DNA of 11,258 nt from an uncultured Ruminococcus sp. (GTDB lineage: Bacteria > Bacillota > Clostridia > Oscillospirales > CAG-272), in assembly GCA_902778205.1 (NCBI GenBank), contig CACYWX010000066.1:1-11258 (forward strand), given 5' to 3'. The translations under genes and the position numbers were made by a program. The notes beneath the pieces are model-generated. The model saw only the letters and a list, made by a program, of their open reading frames with translations. It did no database searches and had not been told where the DNA came from. Positions 1 to 7,106 of this stretch are shown piece after piece; within the stretch, counting starts at the first letter, position 1, and the number at the start of each line of letters is the position of its first letter.

Positions 1-1034
1 CGCGCGCCCATTCTGCGCAGCTCCTCCACGTAGCGGAACCGGTTCTCGAAGATGCTCTCGTTGATGTAGCTGACCCCCTCGGCGGTGCAGAGGAGCGCGG
101 CCATCTGGGGATGCATGTCGGTGGGAAAGCCGGGATAGGGGAGGGTCTTCACGGAGGTACGCCGGATGGGTCCGGGGGTGGTCACCATCACCGCGTCGTC
201 GAACTCCTCCACCTCCGCGCCGCATTCGATGAGCTTGGCGGTGACGGATTCCAGATGCTTGGGGATGACGTTGTTGATCCGGACGGAGCCCCGGGTGGCC
301 ACGGCGGATACCATGAAGGATCCGGCCTCGATCATGTCGGGGATGATGGCGTAGGTACAGCCGTGGAGCTCCTTCACGCCCTTGATCTTGATGACGTCGG
401 AGCCGGCGCCGCTGATCTGCGCTCCGCAGGTATTGAGGAAGTTGGCGCAGTCCACCACATGGGGCTCTCTGGCCGCGTTGTCGATGACGGTGACGCCGTC
501 CGCCGTGGCCGCCGCGATCATGACGTTCAGGGTCGCGCCTACGGAAGACAGGTCGAAGAAGATGTTGGCCCCTCTTGCGCCGCCGTCGGACTCGATCTCC
601 ACGTAGCCGCCCTCGGTGGACACGCTGCCGCCCAGGGCCTCGAAGCCCTTGATGTGCTGGTCGATGGGACGGACGCCGAAATTGCATCCGCCGGGCAGGC
701 CGACCTTCGCGCGTCCGAAGCGTCCGAACTCCGAACCGAGGAGGTAATAGGAGCCGCGGATCTTCCGGACCAGCTCGTAATCGGAGCGGCCGGGCTCCAC
801 GTCCGTGCAGTCCAGCTCCCAGACGCCCCGGGACAGCATCCGCACCTTCGCGCCGATCCCCTTCAGGATCTCAAGGGAACAGCGGATGTCGGACACGTCC
901 GGAATGTTTTCGAGGACGCACTTCCCCTTCACGAGGACGCAGGCATATAAGATGGGCAGAGCGGCGTTTTTCGATCCGGAGATTTCCACCTGACCGAACA
1001 GGGGCGCGCCACCGCTGACGACGATTTTTTCCAT
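1..1034 (-). CDS. murA: UDP-N-acetylglucosamine 1-carboxyvinyltransferase (MurA), 3' end outside the window
   Basis: This enzyme transfers enolpyruvate from PEP to UDP-GlcNAc, the first committed cytoplasmic step of peptidoglycan synthesis and the target of fosfomycin. The translation starts MEKIVVSGGAPLFGQVEISG. It carries the substrate-binding Lys22 in SGSKNAALP, and the loop LPGGCNFGVRPIDQHIKGFE places the PEP- and fosfomycin-reactive cysteine at residue 117 (Cys115 in E. coli). Further family motifs follow: SVGATLNVM, NAAREPHVVDCANFL and FPTDMHPQM. Only 344 codons are visible, against about 420 for the family; the gene runs off the left edge without a stop. The start was chosen because the conserved N-terminus begins there, with a purine-rich AAAGAAAGG about 13 nt upstream. 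It lies downstream of, and in the same direction as, the wal operon, but has its own promoter. Firmicutes often carry two MurA paralogues; I cannot say which one this is. Confidence 0.96.
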   Translation of the reverse strand, partial: MEKIVVSGGAPLFGQVEISGSKNAALPILYACVLVKGKCVLENIPDVSDIRCSLEILKGIGAKVRMLSRGVWELDCTDVEPGRSDYELVRKIRGSYYLLGSEFGRFGRAKVGLPGGCNFGVRPIDQHIKGFEALGGSVSTEGGYVEIESDGGARGANIFFDLSSVGATLNVMIAAATADGVTVIDNAAREPHVVDCANFLNTCGAQISGAGSDVIKIKGVKELHGCTYAIIPDMIEAGSFMVSAVATRGSVRINNVIPKHLESVTAKLIECGAEVEEFDDAVMVTTPGPIRRTSVKTLPYPGFPTDMHPQMAALLCTAEGVSYINESIFENRFRYVEELRRMGA

Positions 1035-1187
1035 GTGGCTACCGGGCCTTTCTTTACAGGATAAGGCATGCTGACACACGGCGGACCAACGGCATGCCGT
1101 CCGGCGTCCGCCGCCGTATATATCTTCAGGGGAGGAGAGGTTCTCCCTCCCGCAGACAGCAGGGGATAAGAGTGCATGATACCATGC
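1035..1187 (-). promoter_or_regulatory. Structured 5' leader of murA
   Basis: About 150 nt lie between the inferred murA transcription start (near 1187) and its ATG. Seen directly, reading toward murA: an inverted repeat GCATG/CATGC (1174-1178 with 1183-1187) at the start site; a hairpin pairing 1146-1151 with 1130-1135 (GGGAGG/CCTCCC); and a long hairpin pairing 1106-1113 with 1079-1086 (8 perfect GC-rich pairs). The loop of the last contains the 12-base palindrome ACGGCATGCCGT (1089-1100). No U-tract follows either hairpin, so these are not classical terminators. I do not recognise a known riboswitch. A regulatory role is inference from the length and structure. Confidence 0.45.
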
Positions 1188-1193
1188 TGTATT

Positions 1194-1202
1194 ATTATAT
1201 CA
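1194..1202 (-). promoter_or_regulatory. Extended -10 promoter of murA
   Basis: On the minus strand the sequence TGATATAAT is a perfect TGn-TATAAT extended -10 box (TATAAT at 1199-1194). At 17 bp spacing the -35 position reads TTCCAT (1222-1217), a weak match, which is typical when an extended -10 compensates. The predicted start is near 1187. It lies in the 260-bp gap after the yycI-like gene, where I see no convincing terminator, so murA may also receive read-through from the wal operon. Confidence 0.7.
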
Positions 1203-1294
1203 GTTCAGGGGGCCGAATGGAAGTGGCTCCCGGAAGGATTTTCATAAATTTAAAACTTCATGGCAAATAAAGACAGTTTTTCCGTCGATTTTTG

Positions 1295-2251
1295 TCAGTT
1301 ATTTGTGTAAAACGTACCATCCAGGGCGTTGAAGAGGTAGCTGGAGCCCGTATCCATGACCACCTGCCAGCAGGGGATCAGGCAGAAGCCCTCCCGGGAG
1401 TCCCTCCCCCCGTGTCCGCTCCGGTCCCCCAGAAAGTACAGGGAATAGCAGAGGGTGACGGATTCCACGGTCACGGGCGGATCCGCTGTTCCGATTTCCT
1501 TCTTCATATTGAACAGGATATTCAGCGTGTCGGTCAGCGGTGCGGAGTAGGCTTCGGCAGCGGTGAGGAAGTACCAGGTCCCCCACGCCTCCGTCACCAC
1601 GTCGTCCCGGATGGCGCAGATGACCCGGTTGGCGGCGATGCGCATGCCGTCCACCGTCCGGGAGCAGAGGGCGTACTGGGTCCCGTTGTTCTCCCACACG
1701 GCGTCCGTCAGACAGCGCACGTCCACCGTCTTGCCGCCTGCTCCTCCCGCCGCCTCGCTGAAGGCTCCGCTTCCGGCGTCCAGAAACGCGGACACGATCC
1801 CGGCCACCGCCGCCTGACGCTCCTCGCTGAGCATGACCACCGGCGGCGTCAGATCGAATACCCGGAAGTCGTCCACGCGCTCTCCGGACCGGCTGTAGCG
1901 GAAGGAAAAGTCCTCACCGAAGTCCAGCCGCGCCCCGTTTTCCATCAGAAAGATCGTCCCGTCCGGAACCGCGTAGGTCTTCTCGGGCGCGCTGCCGGCC
2001 AGCAGAGAGGCCACCGTCAGCGCGTAGTCGTCCGAATCCATCACGTAGACCGTGGCGGTCTCCCGCTTTCCGGATACCAGGGAGGGGTCCGCGGTGATGC
2101 CGGCCTCCTCCAGCGACGCCACAATGTCCCGCACGGCGGAATCCGGAAGGGTGCTTCCCTCCCGCCGCATTTCCGCAAGGATCATCCCCAGCACCAGGCA
2201 GGACAGGGCGAGAAGCACCGCCAGCACCGCCAGCACACGCCGGATCTGCAT
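1295..2251 (-). CDS. yycI: YycI-like membrane-anchored regulatory protein of the WalRK system
   Basis: A 318-residue protein with one N-terminal membrane anchor (about residues 4-25) and a large extracytoplasmic part. In Bacillus and Staphylococcus, YycH and YycI form a complex with the WalK sensor kinase through their transmembrane helices and tune its activity. The call rests mainly on position as fourth gene of a walR-walK-yycH order and on topology. The C-terminus, with CLIPCWQVVMDTGSSYLFNA followed by LDGTFY, resembles the terminal YycI-type repeat in which a Pro-x-Trp strand is followed by an NAxTG turn. Primary sequence is very divergent from Bacillus YycI (about 280 residues). A GGGAGGCGGGGACC ribosome site precedes the ATG. 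It follows yycH by 57 nt and is probably cotranscribed. Family assignment is moderately sure; a direct role here is inferred. Confidence 0.7.
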   Translation of the reverse strand: MQIRRVLAVLAVLLALSCLVLGMILAEMRREGSTLPDSAVRDIVASLEEAGITADPSLVSGKRETATVYVMDSDDYALTVASLLAGSAPEKTYAVPDGTIFLMENGARLDFGEDFSFRYSRSGERVDDFRVFDLTPPVVMLSEERQAAVAGIVSAFLDAGSGAFSEAAGGAGGKTVDVRCLTDAVWENNGTQYALCSRTVDGMRIAANRVICAIRDDVVTEAWGTWYFLTAAEAYSAPLTDTLNILFNMKKEIGTADPPVTVESVTLCYSLYFLGDRSGHGGRDSREGFCLIPCWQVVMDTGSSYLFNALDGTFYTNN

Positions 2252-2308
2252 GGTCCCCGCCTCCCTTCTCCCTTTTTCCGCCGGGTTCTTTTTCCTTCAC
2301 TTTTCCCG

Positions 2309-3655
2309 TCACTCTCCGGCCCACCGGGGCGGCACGGATTCGGACACGTAGTCGGTGGGATAGACCAGATCGATCCGGTCCGGAACGCCCCGCGCCGCCT
2401 CCATCCACCGGTAGAACCAGGAGCCCGACGGGATGTCCTCCCGGGAGCCCTGATTCCGCACCGCCAGGGTGTAGAGCGACGCCTCCCTGAGCCTTCCGTC
2501 CTCAAAGCTGACGGAATAGGCGGGCGAATCCGCGGCGATCAGCAGATTGTCGAAGGCGTAGGAGAAGGTCATCCGCACCTCGCCCCCGGACGCGTATACG
2601 CCCGTCAGCATCAGGCCCGCGTCTCCCCCGGCCAGCCACTGGTTCACACTCCGGATCCCCTCGAAGAGCTTCAGCGCTGCCTGAACGTACCCCGCCAGAC
2701 CCGCGTCCTCCCCGTATCCGATCAGGGACTCCAGCCCCACGCCGTTCTCCGACGTGGACCGGTAGACCAGGGAGGAGGCTCCCACGTAGACCTCGCCCCG
2801 GGATTCCACATAGCTGGTGCCGCCGTCCGTCTCGGTCCGGGAGGACAGCAGCTTGTCCGGATTCAGTCCGAACAGGGACAGCACCGCGTTCTGCTCCGCC
2901 GCGCTGTCCAGAAGGAAGGCGGCCGTCCCCCGGGTCATGAGAATGCAGGAGGCCGACACCCGGTCCGTCACCACGGGCTGGATCCGTTCCCCGGATTCCC
3001 GGAAATCGAAGGCGTAGAGATAATGGCGGAAGGATCCAGCGAAGCGCATCAGGTCCTCCCCCGCCAGAATGGTCTTTGGCATGGTGACCGTCAGGATCCG
3101 CACGCCGCCGTCCTCGCTCCTCAGCGCCGCCGCGGCCGTGTTGCCTCCCCGGGCATAGGGGATGACGAAGATCTCGGAATGGTATCCCCCGCCCGTTCCC
3201 GCGCCGACTCCCGTGCCGTCCTCCGATGCGAACAGCGCGGCCGCGGCGTCGGGCAGCTCCGTATGCCAGCGGAGATACACGGAGTTCTCTTCCTCCGTGA
3301 AGGCCCGCCATTCCGCGTCGGTCCCTTCCCGGACGGCACCCTCCTCAAGAGCTTCGCTCAGGGCCGGATACACCGTTCCGCAGAGCTCCCGCATGGCGTT
3401 TTCCGCTCCCACAATGGCATACCGGGAGCCGCCCACCGTCAGACCGGCGAATTCGGGCAGAAGGCATCCGGAGATGTCCGTGGCCGCTCCGGTCCGGTCC
3501 GCCGTCACCGCCAGCAGGTCGAAGTCCTCGGGCAGGTCGGAGTTGCGGCGGAAAGCGGTGATGAGCGCAGCCGTCAGACCGATGAGCGCCGCCAGCAGAA
3601 GGACCGTCAGCAGGTACAGCAGTCTGTCCGCGGTTTTGCCTTTTTTCGCGTTCAT
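2309..3655 (-). CDS. yycH: YycH-like regulatory protein of the WalRK system
   Basis: A 448-residue protein with a short basic cytoplasmic N-terminus, one transmembrane helix (about residues 11-34) and a long extracytoplasmic region, the layout of YycH (about 450 residues in Bacillus). Its ATG overlaps the walK TGA in an ATGA arrangement, indicating translational coupling and matched stoichiometry with the kinase. YycH family members contact WalK in the membrane; they inhibit it in Bacillus subtilis and activate it in Staphylococcus aureus, so the sign of the effect here cannot be predicted. I see no catalytic motif. The assignment relies on gene order, size and topology more than on residue conservation. 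Confidence 0.75.
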   Translation of the reverse strand: MNAKKGKTADRLLYLLTVLLLAALIGLTAALITAFRRNSDLPEDFDLLAVTADRTGAATDISGCLLPEFAGLTVGGSRYAIVGAENAMRELCGTVYPALSEALEEGAVREGTDAEWRAFTEEENSVYLRWHTELPDAAAALFASEDGTGVGAGTGGGYHSEIFVIPYARGGNTAAAALRSEDGGVRILTVTMPKTILAGEDLMRFAGSFRHYLYAFDFRESGERIQPVVTDRVSASCILMTRGTAAFLLDSAAEQNAVLSLFGLNPDKLLSSRTETDGGTSYVESRGEVYVGASSLVYRSTSENGVGLESLIGYGEDAGLAGYVQAALKLFEGIRSVNQWLAGGDAGLMLTGVYASGGEVRMTFSYAFDNLLIAADSPAYSVSFEDGRLREASLYTLAVRNQGSREDIPSGSWFYRWMEAARGVPDRIDLVYPTDYVSESVPPRWAGE

Positions 3656-5499
3656 GTCCGTCCCTCGTCAGCCCGCCCGGTTTTCAGGCGGCATTCCACC
3701 GGCAGAACGATGCGCACGGTGGTCCCCTCGCCCAGCTTGCTGGAAATGCGGATGGTGCCTCCGTGGGCCTCCACCAGCTCCTTGGCAATGGCCAGGCCCA
3801 GACCGGTGCCGCCGGCGTCCTGGGTCCGGGATTTCTCCACCCGGTAGAACCGCTCGAACAGGTGCTCCAGATCCTCCTCGGGGATGCCGGAGCCGTTGTC
3901 GCGCACCGTCAGGGTCACGCTCTCATGTCCCCGGTGGGTCAGGACGATGTCGATGCGCCCGCCGTCCGGGGTATATTTGATGGAATTGGACAGAATGTTG
4001 ATGACCACCTGCTCGATGCGCTGGCGGTCCGCGGTGATCTCGGGCAGGTTCTTCTCCGCGCCGAAGGTGACCGTGTGCCGGTGGGCCGTCAGCTCGGGCC
4101 GCATGATCTCGCAGACCCGGCGCACGAAGGACCGCATGTCGAAGGTTTCCACGTTCCATTTGGTGCGGTTGTTGTCCAGCCGGGACAGGGTCAGCAGGTC
4201 GGAGACGATGCGGTGCATCCGGTCGCTCTCGGACAGGACCATGTCGAGAAAATAGTCCCGCATTTCGGGGTCCATGTCCGGATCGGACCGGACGGTCTCC
4301 GTGGCGCCCTTGATGGCGGTCAGCGGGGTGTTCAGCTCGTGGGAGACATTGGCCACGAACTCCCGGCGGCTCTTGTCCAGCTCGTACCGGCCGGTCACGT
4401 CGTGGATGATGAACACGCAGCCGGTTTCCTGGCCGGTGCCGTCGTCGGCGGAGTACCGGAGCCGGGCGTAGCCCACGTCGTACACCCGCCCGTCTGCGAT
4501 GCGGTCGTGGAAAATGTACCCGTCCTTCGTGACCTCGGCGCTCTCGGGATTGGTCAGGCTCATGCCGTCCCCGTTGTCCGCCATGGGCAGGTCCAGCTTT
4601 TCCAGACACTTTTCAAGAGTCAGCCCCCGGAAGCGCAGCTCATCCCCGAAGAGCTCCTCGGCGCTCCGGTTGAAATGAAGGACCTCTCCGTCCGCCATGA
4701 AGGCCACCACCGCGTCCCTCATGCCGCTGAGCACCGTGTCCAGCTTCTGACGCTCGCCGTTCACCTCGTCCAGGGTGGACCGGAGCCGCTCCTTCATGTA
4801 GTTGAAGTTCTCGGCCAGCACGCCGATCTCGTCCTCGGAGCTGACCTCGATCTCGTGGCTGAACTCCCCCGACGCCACAAGCTGGGTGTCGTAGGTCAGG
4901 CTCTGCAGGGGGGAGGAGATGGACTTGGCAAGGAAGAAGGACAAGAGGACCGCGATCAGCACCCCGATCAGGAGGGCCTGCAGGATGATGGAGAACAGGA
5001 CGGAGTTCAGCTGGCGCATCTCGTCCAGGGAGTCCTTGATATAGACCACATAGTCCCCGCCGCCCTCGGACCGGATCCGCACGGCCCAGTCCGCGTAGTC
5101 CATGCCGCCGCCCCGCAGGTTCGTCTCGGAGCCGGCCAGGGCGGACAGCAGATTCGGCGTCATGGCCAGGGCGGCTCCCAGCTCCGTGTCCGAGCCGTAG
5201 AGCATCTCCCCGTCCATGTTCAGAACGTAGTAGTTCCGGAACTCATCGATGCCCAGGATGTTCCGGTACGAGGCCAGCACGTTCTTCACCTCGTAGGGCA
5301 CGTTGTCCGCCTTCGCCGCGTCCTTCAGATCGCGGGTGAGGAAGGTATCCGGCGCGAAGCACTCCGTCATCTGGGCGGCAAAGTCGTCCATATAGAAGGA
5401 GGTGACGCCGTTCAATAGAATCGCCCCGACCGCCGCCATGACCGCCACGATGAAGATCAAGAGGATCAGGACGATCTTGAAGTACAGGCTTTTCAGCAT
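3652..5499 (-). CDS. walK: WalK-type sensor histidine kinase
   Basis: Membrane histidine kinase of the WalRK cell-wall homeostasis system. Visible in order over 615 residues: TM1 (about 8-30), an extracytoplasmic sensor of about 130 residues (35-165), TM2 (about 167-192), HAMP (about 192-245), a cytoplasmic PAS domain (about 250-370), a HisKA dimerisation domain with phospho-acceptor His387 in FVANVSHELNTPLTAIKG, and a HATPase domain. The latter has the N box at 501-509 (NILSNSIKY), G1 at 534-540 (DNGSGIP), F box at 548-551 and G2 at 563-570 (GGTGLGLA). All catalytic motifs are intact. The HAMP-PAS-HisKA order and the extracytoplasmic domain match WalK of low-GC Firmicutes. The gene begins one base after the walR stop (TAATATG), so the two are translationally coupled. 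PhoR is the main alternative; the yycH and yycI neighbours argue for WalK. Confidence 0.92.
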   Translation of the reverse strand: MLKSLYFKIVLILLIFIVAVMAAVGAILLNGVTSFYMDDFAAQMTECFAPDTFLTRDLKDAAKADNVPYEVKNVLASYRNILGIDEFRNYYVLNMDGEMLYGSDTELGAALAMTPNLLSALAGSETNLRGGGMDYADWAVRIRSEGGGDYVVYIKDSLDEMRQLNSVLFSIILQALLIGVLIAVLLSFFLAKSISSPLQSLTYDTQLVASGEFSHEIEVSSEDEIGVLAENFNYMKERLRSTLDEVNGERQKLDTVLSGMRDAVVAFMADGEVLHFNRSAEELFGDELRFRGLTLEKCLEKLDLPMADNGDGMSLTNPESAEVTKDGYIFHDRIADGRVYDVGYARLRYSADDGTGQETGCVFIIHDVTGRYELDKSRREFVANVSHELNTPLTAIKGATETVRSDPDMDPEMRDYFLDMVLSESDRMHRIVSDLLTLSRLDNNRTKWNVETFDMRSFVRRVCEIMRPELTAHRHTVTFGAEKNLPEITADRQRIEQVVINILSNSIKYTPDGGRIDIVLTHRGHESVTLTVRDNGSGIPEEDLEHLFERFYRVEKSRTQDAGGTGLGLAIAKELVEAHGGTIRISSKLGEGTTVRIVLPVECRLKTGRADEGRT

Positions 5500-5500
5500 A

Positions 5501-6211
5501 TTACCGGCCGTTCAGGTAGTACCCGACTCCGCGCTTCGTCATGAGATACTCCGGACGGGCCGGGTCCTGCTCGATTTTCTTCCGGATGCGGCTCACGGTC
5601 ACGTCCACGGTGCGGATGTCTCCGAAATAGCCGTCGTATCCCCAGACCTTCTCCAGAAGCTCCTCCCTTGTGAAGGCCGTCCCCAGGTTCTCCGCCAGAA
5701 AGAGGATCAGGTCGTAGTCCTTCTTGGACAGCTCCACGGGCTCCCCGTCCTTCGTCACGGCGTACCGCTCCCGGTCGATCTCGAGACCGCCCACCCGGAG
5801 GACGCCGCTCTTCTGCACCGGACGGCGGACCACCTCCCCGGAGGAGCGGCGGATGTTGGCGCGCACCCGGGCCATCAGCTCCGTAAAGGAGAAGGGCTTG
5901 GTCACGTAGTCGTCCGCCCCGGTCTCGAGCCCGAGGATCTTGTCCTTGTCCTCCTCCCGAGCGGTGACGAAGATGATGGGCACCTGGCTCTTCATCCGGA
6001 CCTGCTCGCAGATCTCGAAGCCCGTCATCCGGGGCAGCATGATGTCAAGCAGCAGCAGATCGTAGCCGCCCTCCAGCGCCATGTCCAGTCCCGTCTTTCC
6101 GTCATAGGCCACGTCGCAGTCGTAGCCCGCCTTTTTTACGTGATAGGAAAGGAGGTTCGCGATGTTCCGCTCGTCCTCCACCACCAGGATCTTCTTTTTC
6201 GTCTCATCCAT
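5501..6211 (-). CDS. walR: WalR-type response regulator (OmpR/PhoB family)
   Basis: Transcription factor partner of WalK, known in Firmicutes to control autolysins and other peptidoglycan-remodelling genes. It has 236 residues: a receiver domain (about 6-118) with acidic pocket Glu12/Asp13, phospho-acceptor Asp56 in LLLLDIMLP, Thr83 and Lys105 in DYVTKPFS, then a winged-helix DNA-binding domain (about 135-233) with the VWGYDGYFGDIRTVDVTVSR recognition region and the terminal RGVGYYL. Length and motifs are typical. The ATG is preceded by GGAGGGATGCCGT, a good ribosome site. It heads the walR-walK-yycH-yycI operon and has its own promoter at 6281-6309. I found no TGTWAH-N5-TGTWAH WalR box in this window, so autoregulation is not indicated. 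Confidence 0.94.
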   Translation of the reverse strand: MDETKKKILVVEDERNIANLLSYHVKKAGYDCDVAYDGKTGLDMALEGGYDLLLLDIMLPRMTGFEICEQVRMKSQVPIIFVTAREEDKDKILGLETGADDYVTKPFSFTELMARVRANIRRSSGEVVRRPVQKSGVLRVGGLEIDRERYAVTKDGEPVELSKKDYDLILFLAENLGTAFTREELLEKVWGYDGYFGDIRTVDVTVSRIRKKIEQDPARPEYLMTKRGVGYYLNGR

Positions 6212-6280
6212 ACGGCATCCCTCCGCCGACAGTATGCCCCGCGGGGCGCGTCTTCATGGTTTCCATATTGTTCCGATGAT

Positions 6281-6309
6281 ATTGTACCACAGGCGGAGAA
6301 AAAAATCAA
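6281..6309 (-). promoter_or_regulatory. Promoter of the wal operon
   Basis: On the minus strand, TTGATT (6309-6304) and TACAAT (6286-6281) are separated by exactly 17 bp, with a TG two bases further upstream than the standard extended -10. The leader of about 63 nt contains the palindrome GCCCCGCGGGGC (6236-6247). Two further palindromes sit immediately upstream of the -35: GACGG-A-CCGTC (6310-6320) and CCGCCCGGGCGG (6324-6335). They are possible regulator sites, by inference only. Confidence 0.8.
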
Positions 6310-6408
6310 GACGGACCGTCAATCCGCCCGGGCGGGAAGCGGCGTTTGTGCCGAAGGGAGCGCGCCGGAGCCGGATGGATTTTGTGTAAAAAAACCGCCC
6401 GGAATCCC

Positions 6409-6437
6409 TTTACAAAGCCGGCGGAATATGTTATAAT
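6409..6437 (+). promoter_or_regulatory. Promoter of the rpmG-secE-nusG-rplK-rplA operon
   Basis: TTTACA (6409-6414) and TATAAT (6432-6437) are separated by 17 bp, and the -10 is preceded by TGT (6429-6431), an extended -10. This is close to the sigma-A/sigma-70 consensus, as expected for a ribosomal-protein operon. The predicted start is near 6444. It diverges from the wal promoter, with about 100 bp between the two -35 boxes. Confidence 0.88.
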
Positions 6438-6443
6438 GAGCGT

Positions 6444-6599
6444 ACCTCTGTCAGAGGGTTCTTTTTATGTGCGTTTCCGGTCCGGTCATGCCTGAGGCGC
6501 ATCCCCCCGCACAGAGGGAGGTACAAGATCGGGCACTCCGCCTCTCCGCGGTTCAGTCCGCGGGCCGCGCTCTGCCTAAATTTTCAAGGAGGTGCCGAA
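6444..6599 (+). promoter_or_regulatory. Structured 5' leader of the rpmG operon
   Basis: About 155 nt separate the promoter from the L33 start codon. Pairings seen: CCTCTGT (6445-6451) with ACAGAGG (6511-6517), or in a shifted register GTACCTC (6442-6448) with GAGGTAC (6518-6524); inside that domain ATGTGC (6467-6472) with GCGCAT (6497-6502), including one G-U; and a separate strong hairpin CCGCGG (6546-6551) with CCGCGG (6558-6563) around loop TTCAGT. An alternative small hairpin CCTCT/AGAGG (6445-6449 with 6453-6457) followed by GTTCTTTTT excludes the long-range pairing and looks like a weak terminator. The leader ends in AAGGAGG (6586-6592). I do not recognise a known element; regulation is inferred. 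Confidence 0.5.
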
Positions 6600-6749
6600 A
6601 TGAGAGTGAAGGTTACTCTTGCCTGCAGCGAATGCAAACAGCGCAACTATGACACGAAGAAAAACAAGAAGAACGATCCCGACAGACTCGAGCTCAAGAA
6701 GTACTGCCGTTTCTGCCGCAAGCATACTCTCCACAGAGAGACGAAGTGA
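6600..6749 (+). CDS. rpmG: 50S ribosomal protein L33 (zinc-binding form)
   Basis: A 49-residue large-subunit ribosomal protein that binds near the E site. The protein begins MRVKVTLACSECKQRNYDT and ends HTLHRETK. It keeps both cysteine pairs of the zinc ribbon: Cys9-x-x-Cys12 and Cys36-x-x-Cys39. It is therefore the C+ (zinc-containing) type, as opposed to the Cys-lacking paralogue many Firmicutes induce under zinc limitation. The start has an ideal AAGGAGG ribosome site with 7 nt spacing. It is the first gene of the operon, 18 nt before secE. It is a short gene, but the identification is secure. Confidence 0.96.
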   Translation: MRVKVTLACSECKQRNYDTKKNKKNDPDRLELKKYCRFCRKHTLHRETK

Positions 6750-6767
6750 TCGGTAAGGAGTTAGACA

Positions 6768-7037
6768 ATGGCTGACAAAGAAAAGAAGCCCGTCGAGACC
6801 GCCGCAGCGGACAAGCCCGCGAAGAAAAAGGACGACAAGCCCTCCTTCTTCCAGAGAGCCATCGCCTGGCTGAAGACCGTCCGCGCCGAGTGCAAGAAGG
6901 TCACCTGGGCCAGCTGGGAATCCGTACGGCAGAACAGCATCGTCGTGATCGTCACCACCCTCGTGTTCGCCGTCTTTCTCGGTATTCTTGACTACGCGTT
7001 CAATTCCGCGATCCTCGGTCTGTCCCGTCTCTTCTGA
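6768..7037 (+). CDS. secE: Preprotein translocase subunit SecE
   Basis: Small essential subunit of the SecYEG channel in the inner membrane. It has 89 residues: a Lys/Asp-rich cytoplasmic N-terminal extension (1-25), the conserved amphipathic helix region (about 27-53, containing LKTVRAECKKVTW), and a single transmembrane helix (about 56-78). This is the single-TM form typical of most bacteria; E. coli SecE has three. GTAAGGAG lies 7 nt before the ATG. It sits between rpmG and nusG, as in most bacteria. No tRNA-Trp gene separates it from rpmG, although one is present there in several relatives. Confidence 0.95.
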   Translation: MADKEKKPVETAAADKPAKKKDDKPSFFQRAIAWLKTVRAECKKVTWASWESVRQNSIVVIVTTLVFAVFLGILDYAFNSAILGLSRLF

Positions 7038-7106
7038 GTAAACCCGGACGCAAGCCGGATTCCCGGAACGCTCCGATATTTATCCGCAGGGGAGGGATTC
7101 TGACCA

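Noticed and set aside
929..1177. 82-codon minus-strand open frame starting in the murA leader (and a 19-codon one from 1185)
   Set aside because: No ribosome binding site before either ATG; the longer one overlaps murA out of frame and has no family resemblance.
1292..3847. 851-codon open frame on the plus strand opposite the yycH- and yycI-like genes
   Set aside because: It is antisense to an operon with good ribosome sites and coupled starts. Its translation is rich in His, Arg, Gly and Pro with no motif, the usual shadow of GC-biased third positions.
3763..5418. 551-codon open frame on the plus strand opposite walK
   Set aside because: Antisense to an intact histidine kinase with all catalytic motifs; composition biased to His, Val, Gly and Gln, no recognisable domain.
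6215..6270. Short upstream open frame overlapping the walR start
   Set aside because: Begins at an ATG without a ribosome site soon after the predicted transcription start; nothing distinguishes it from chance.
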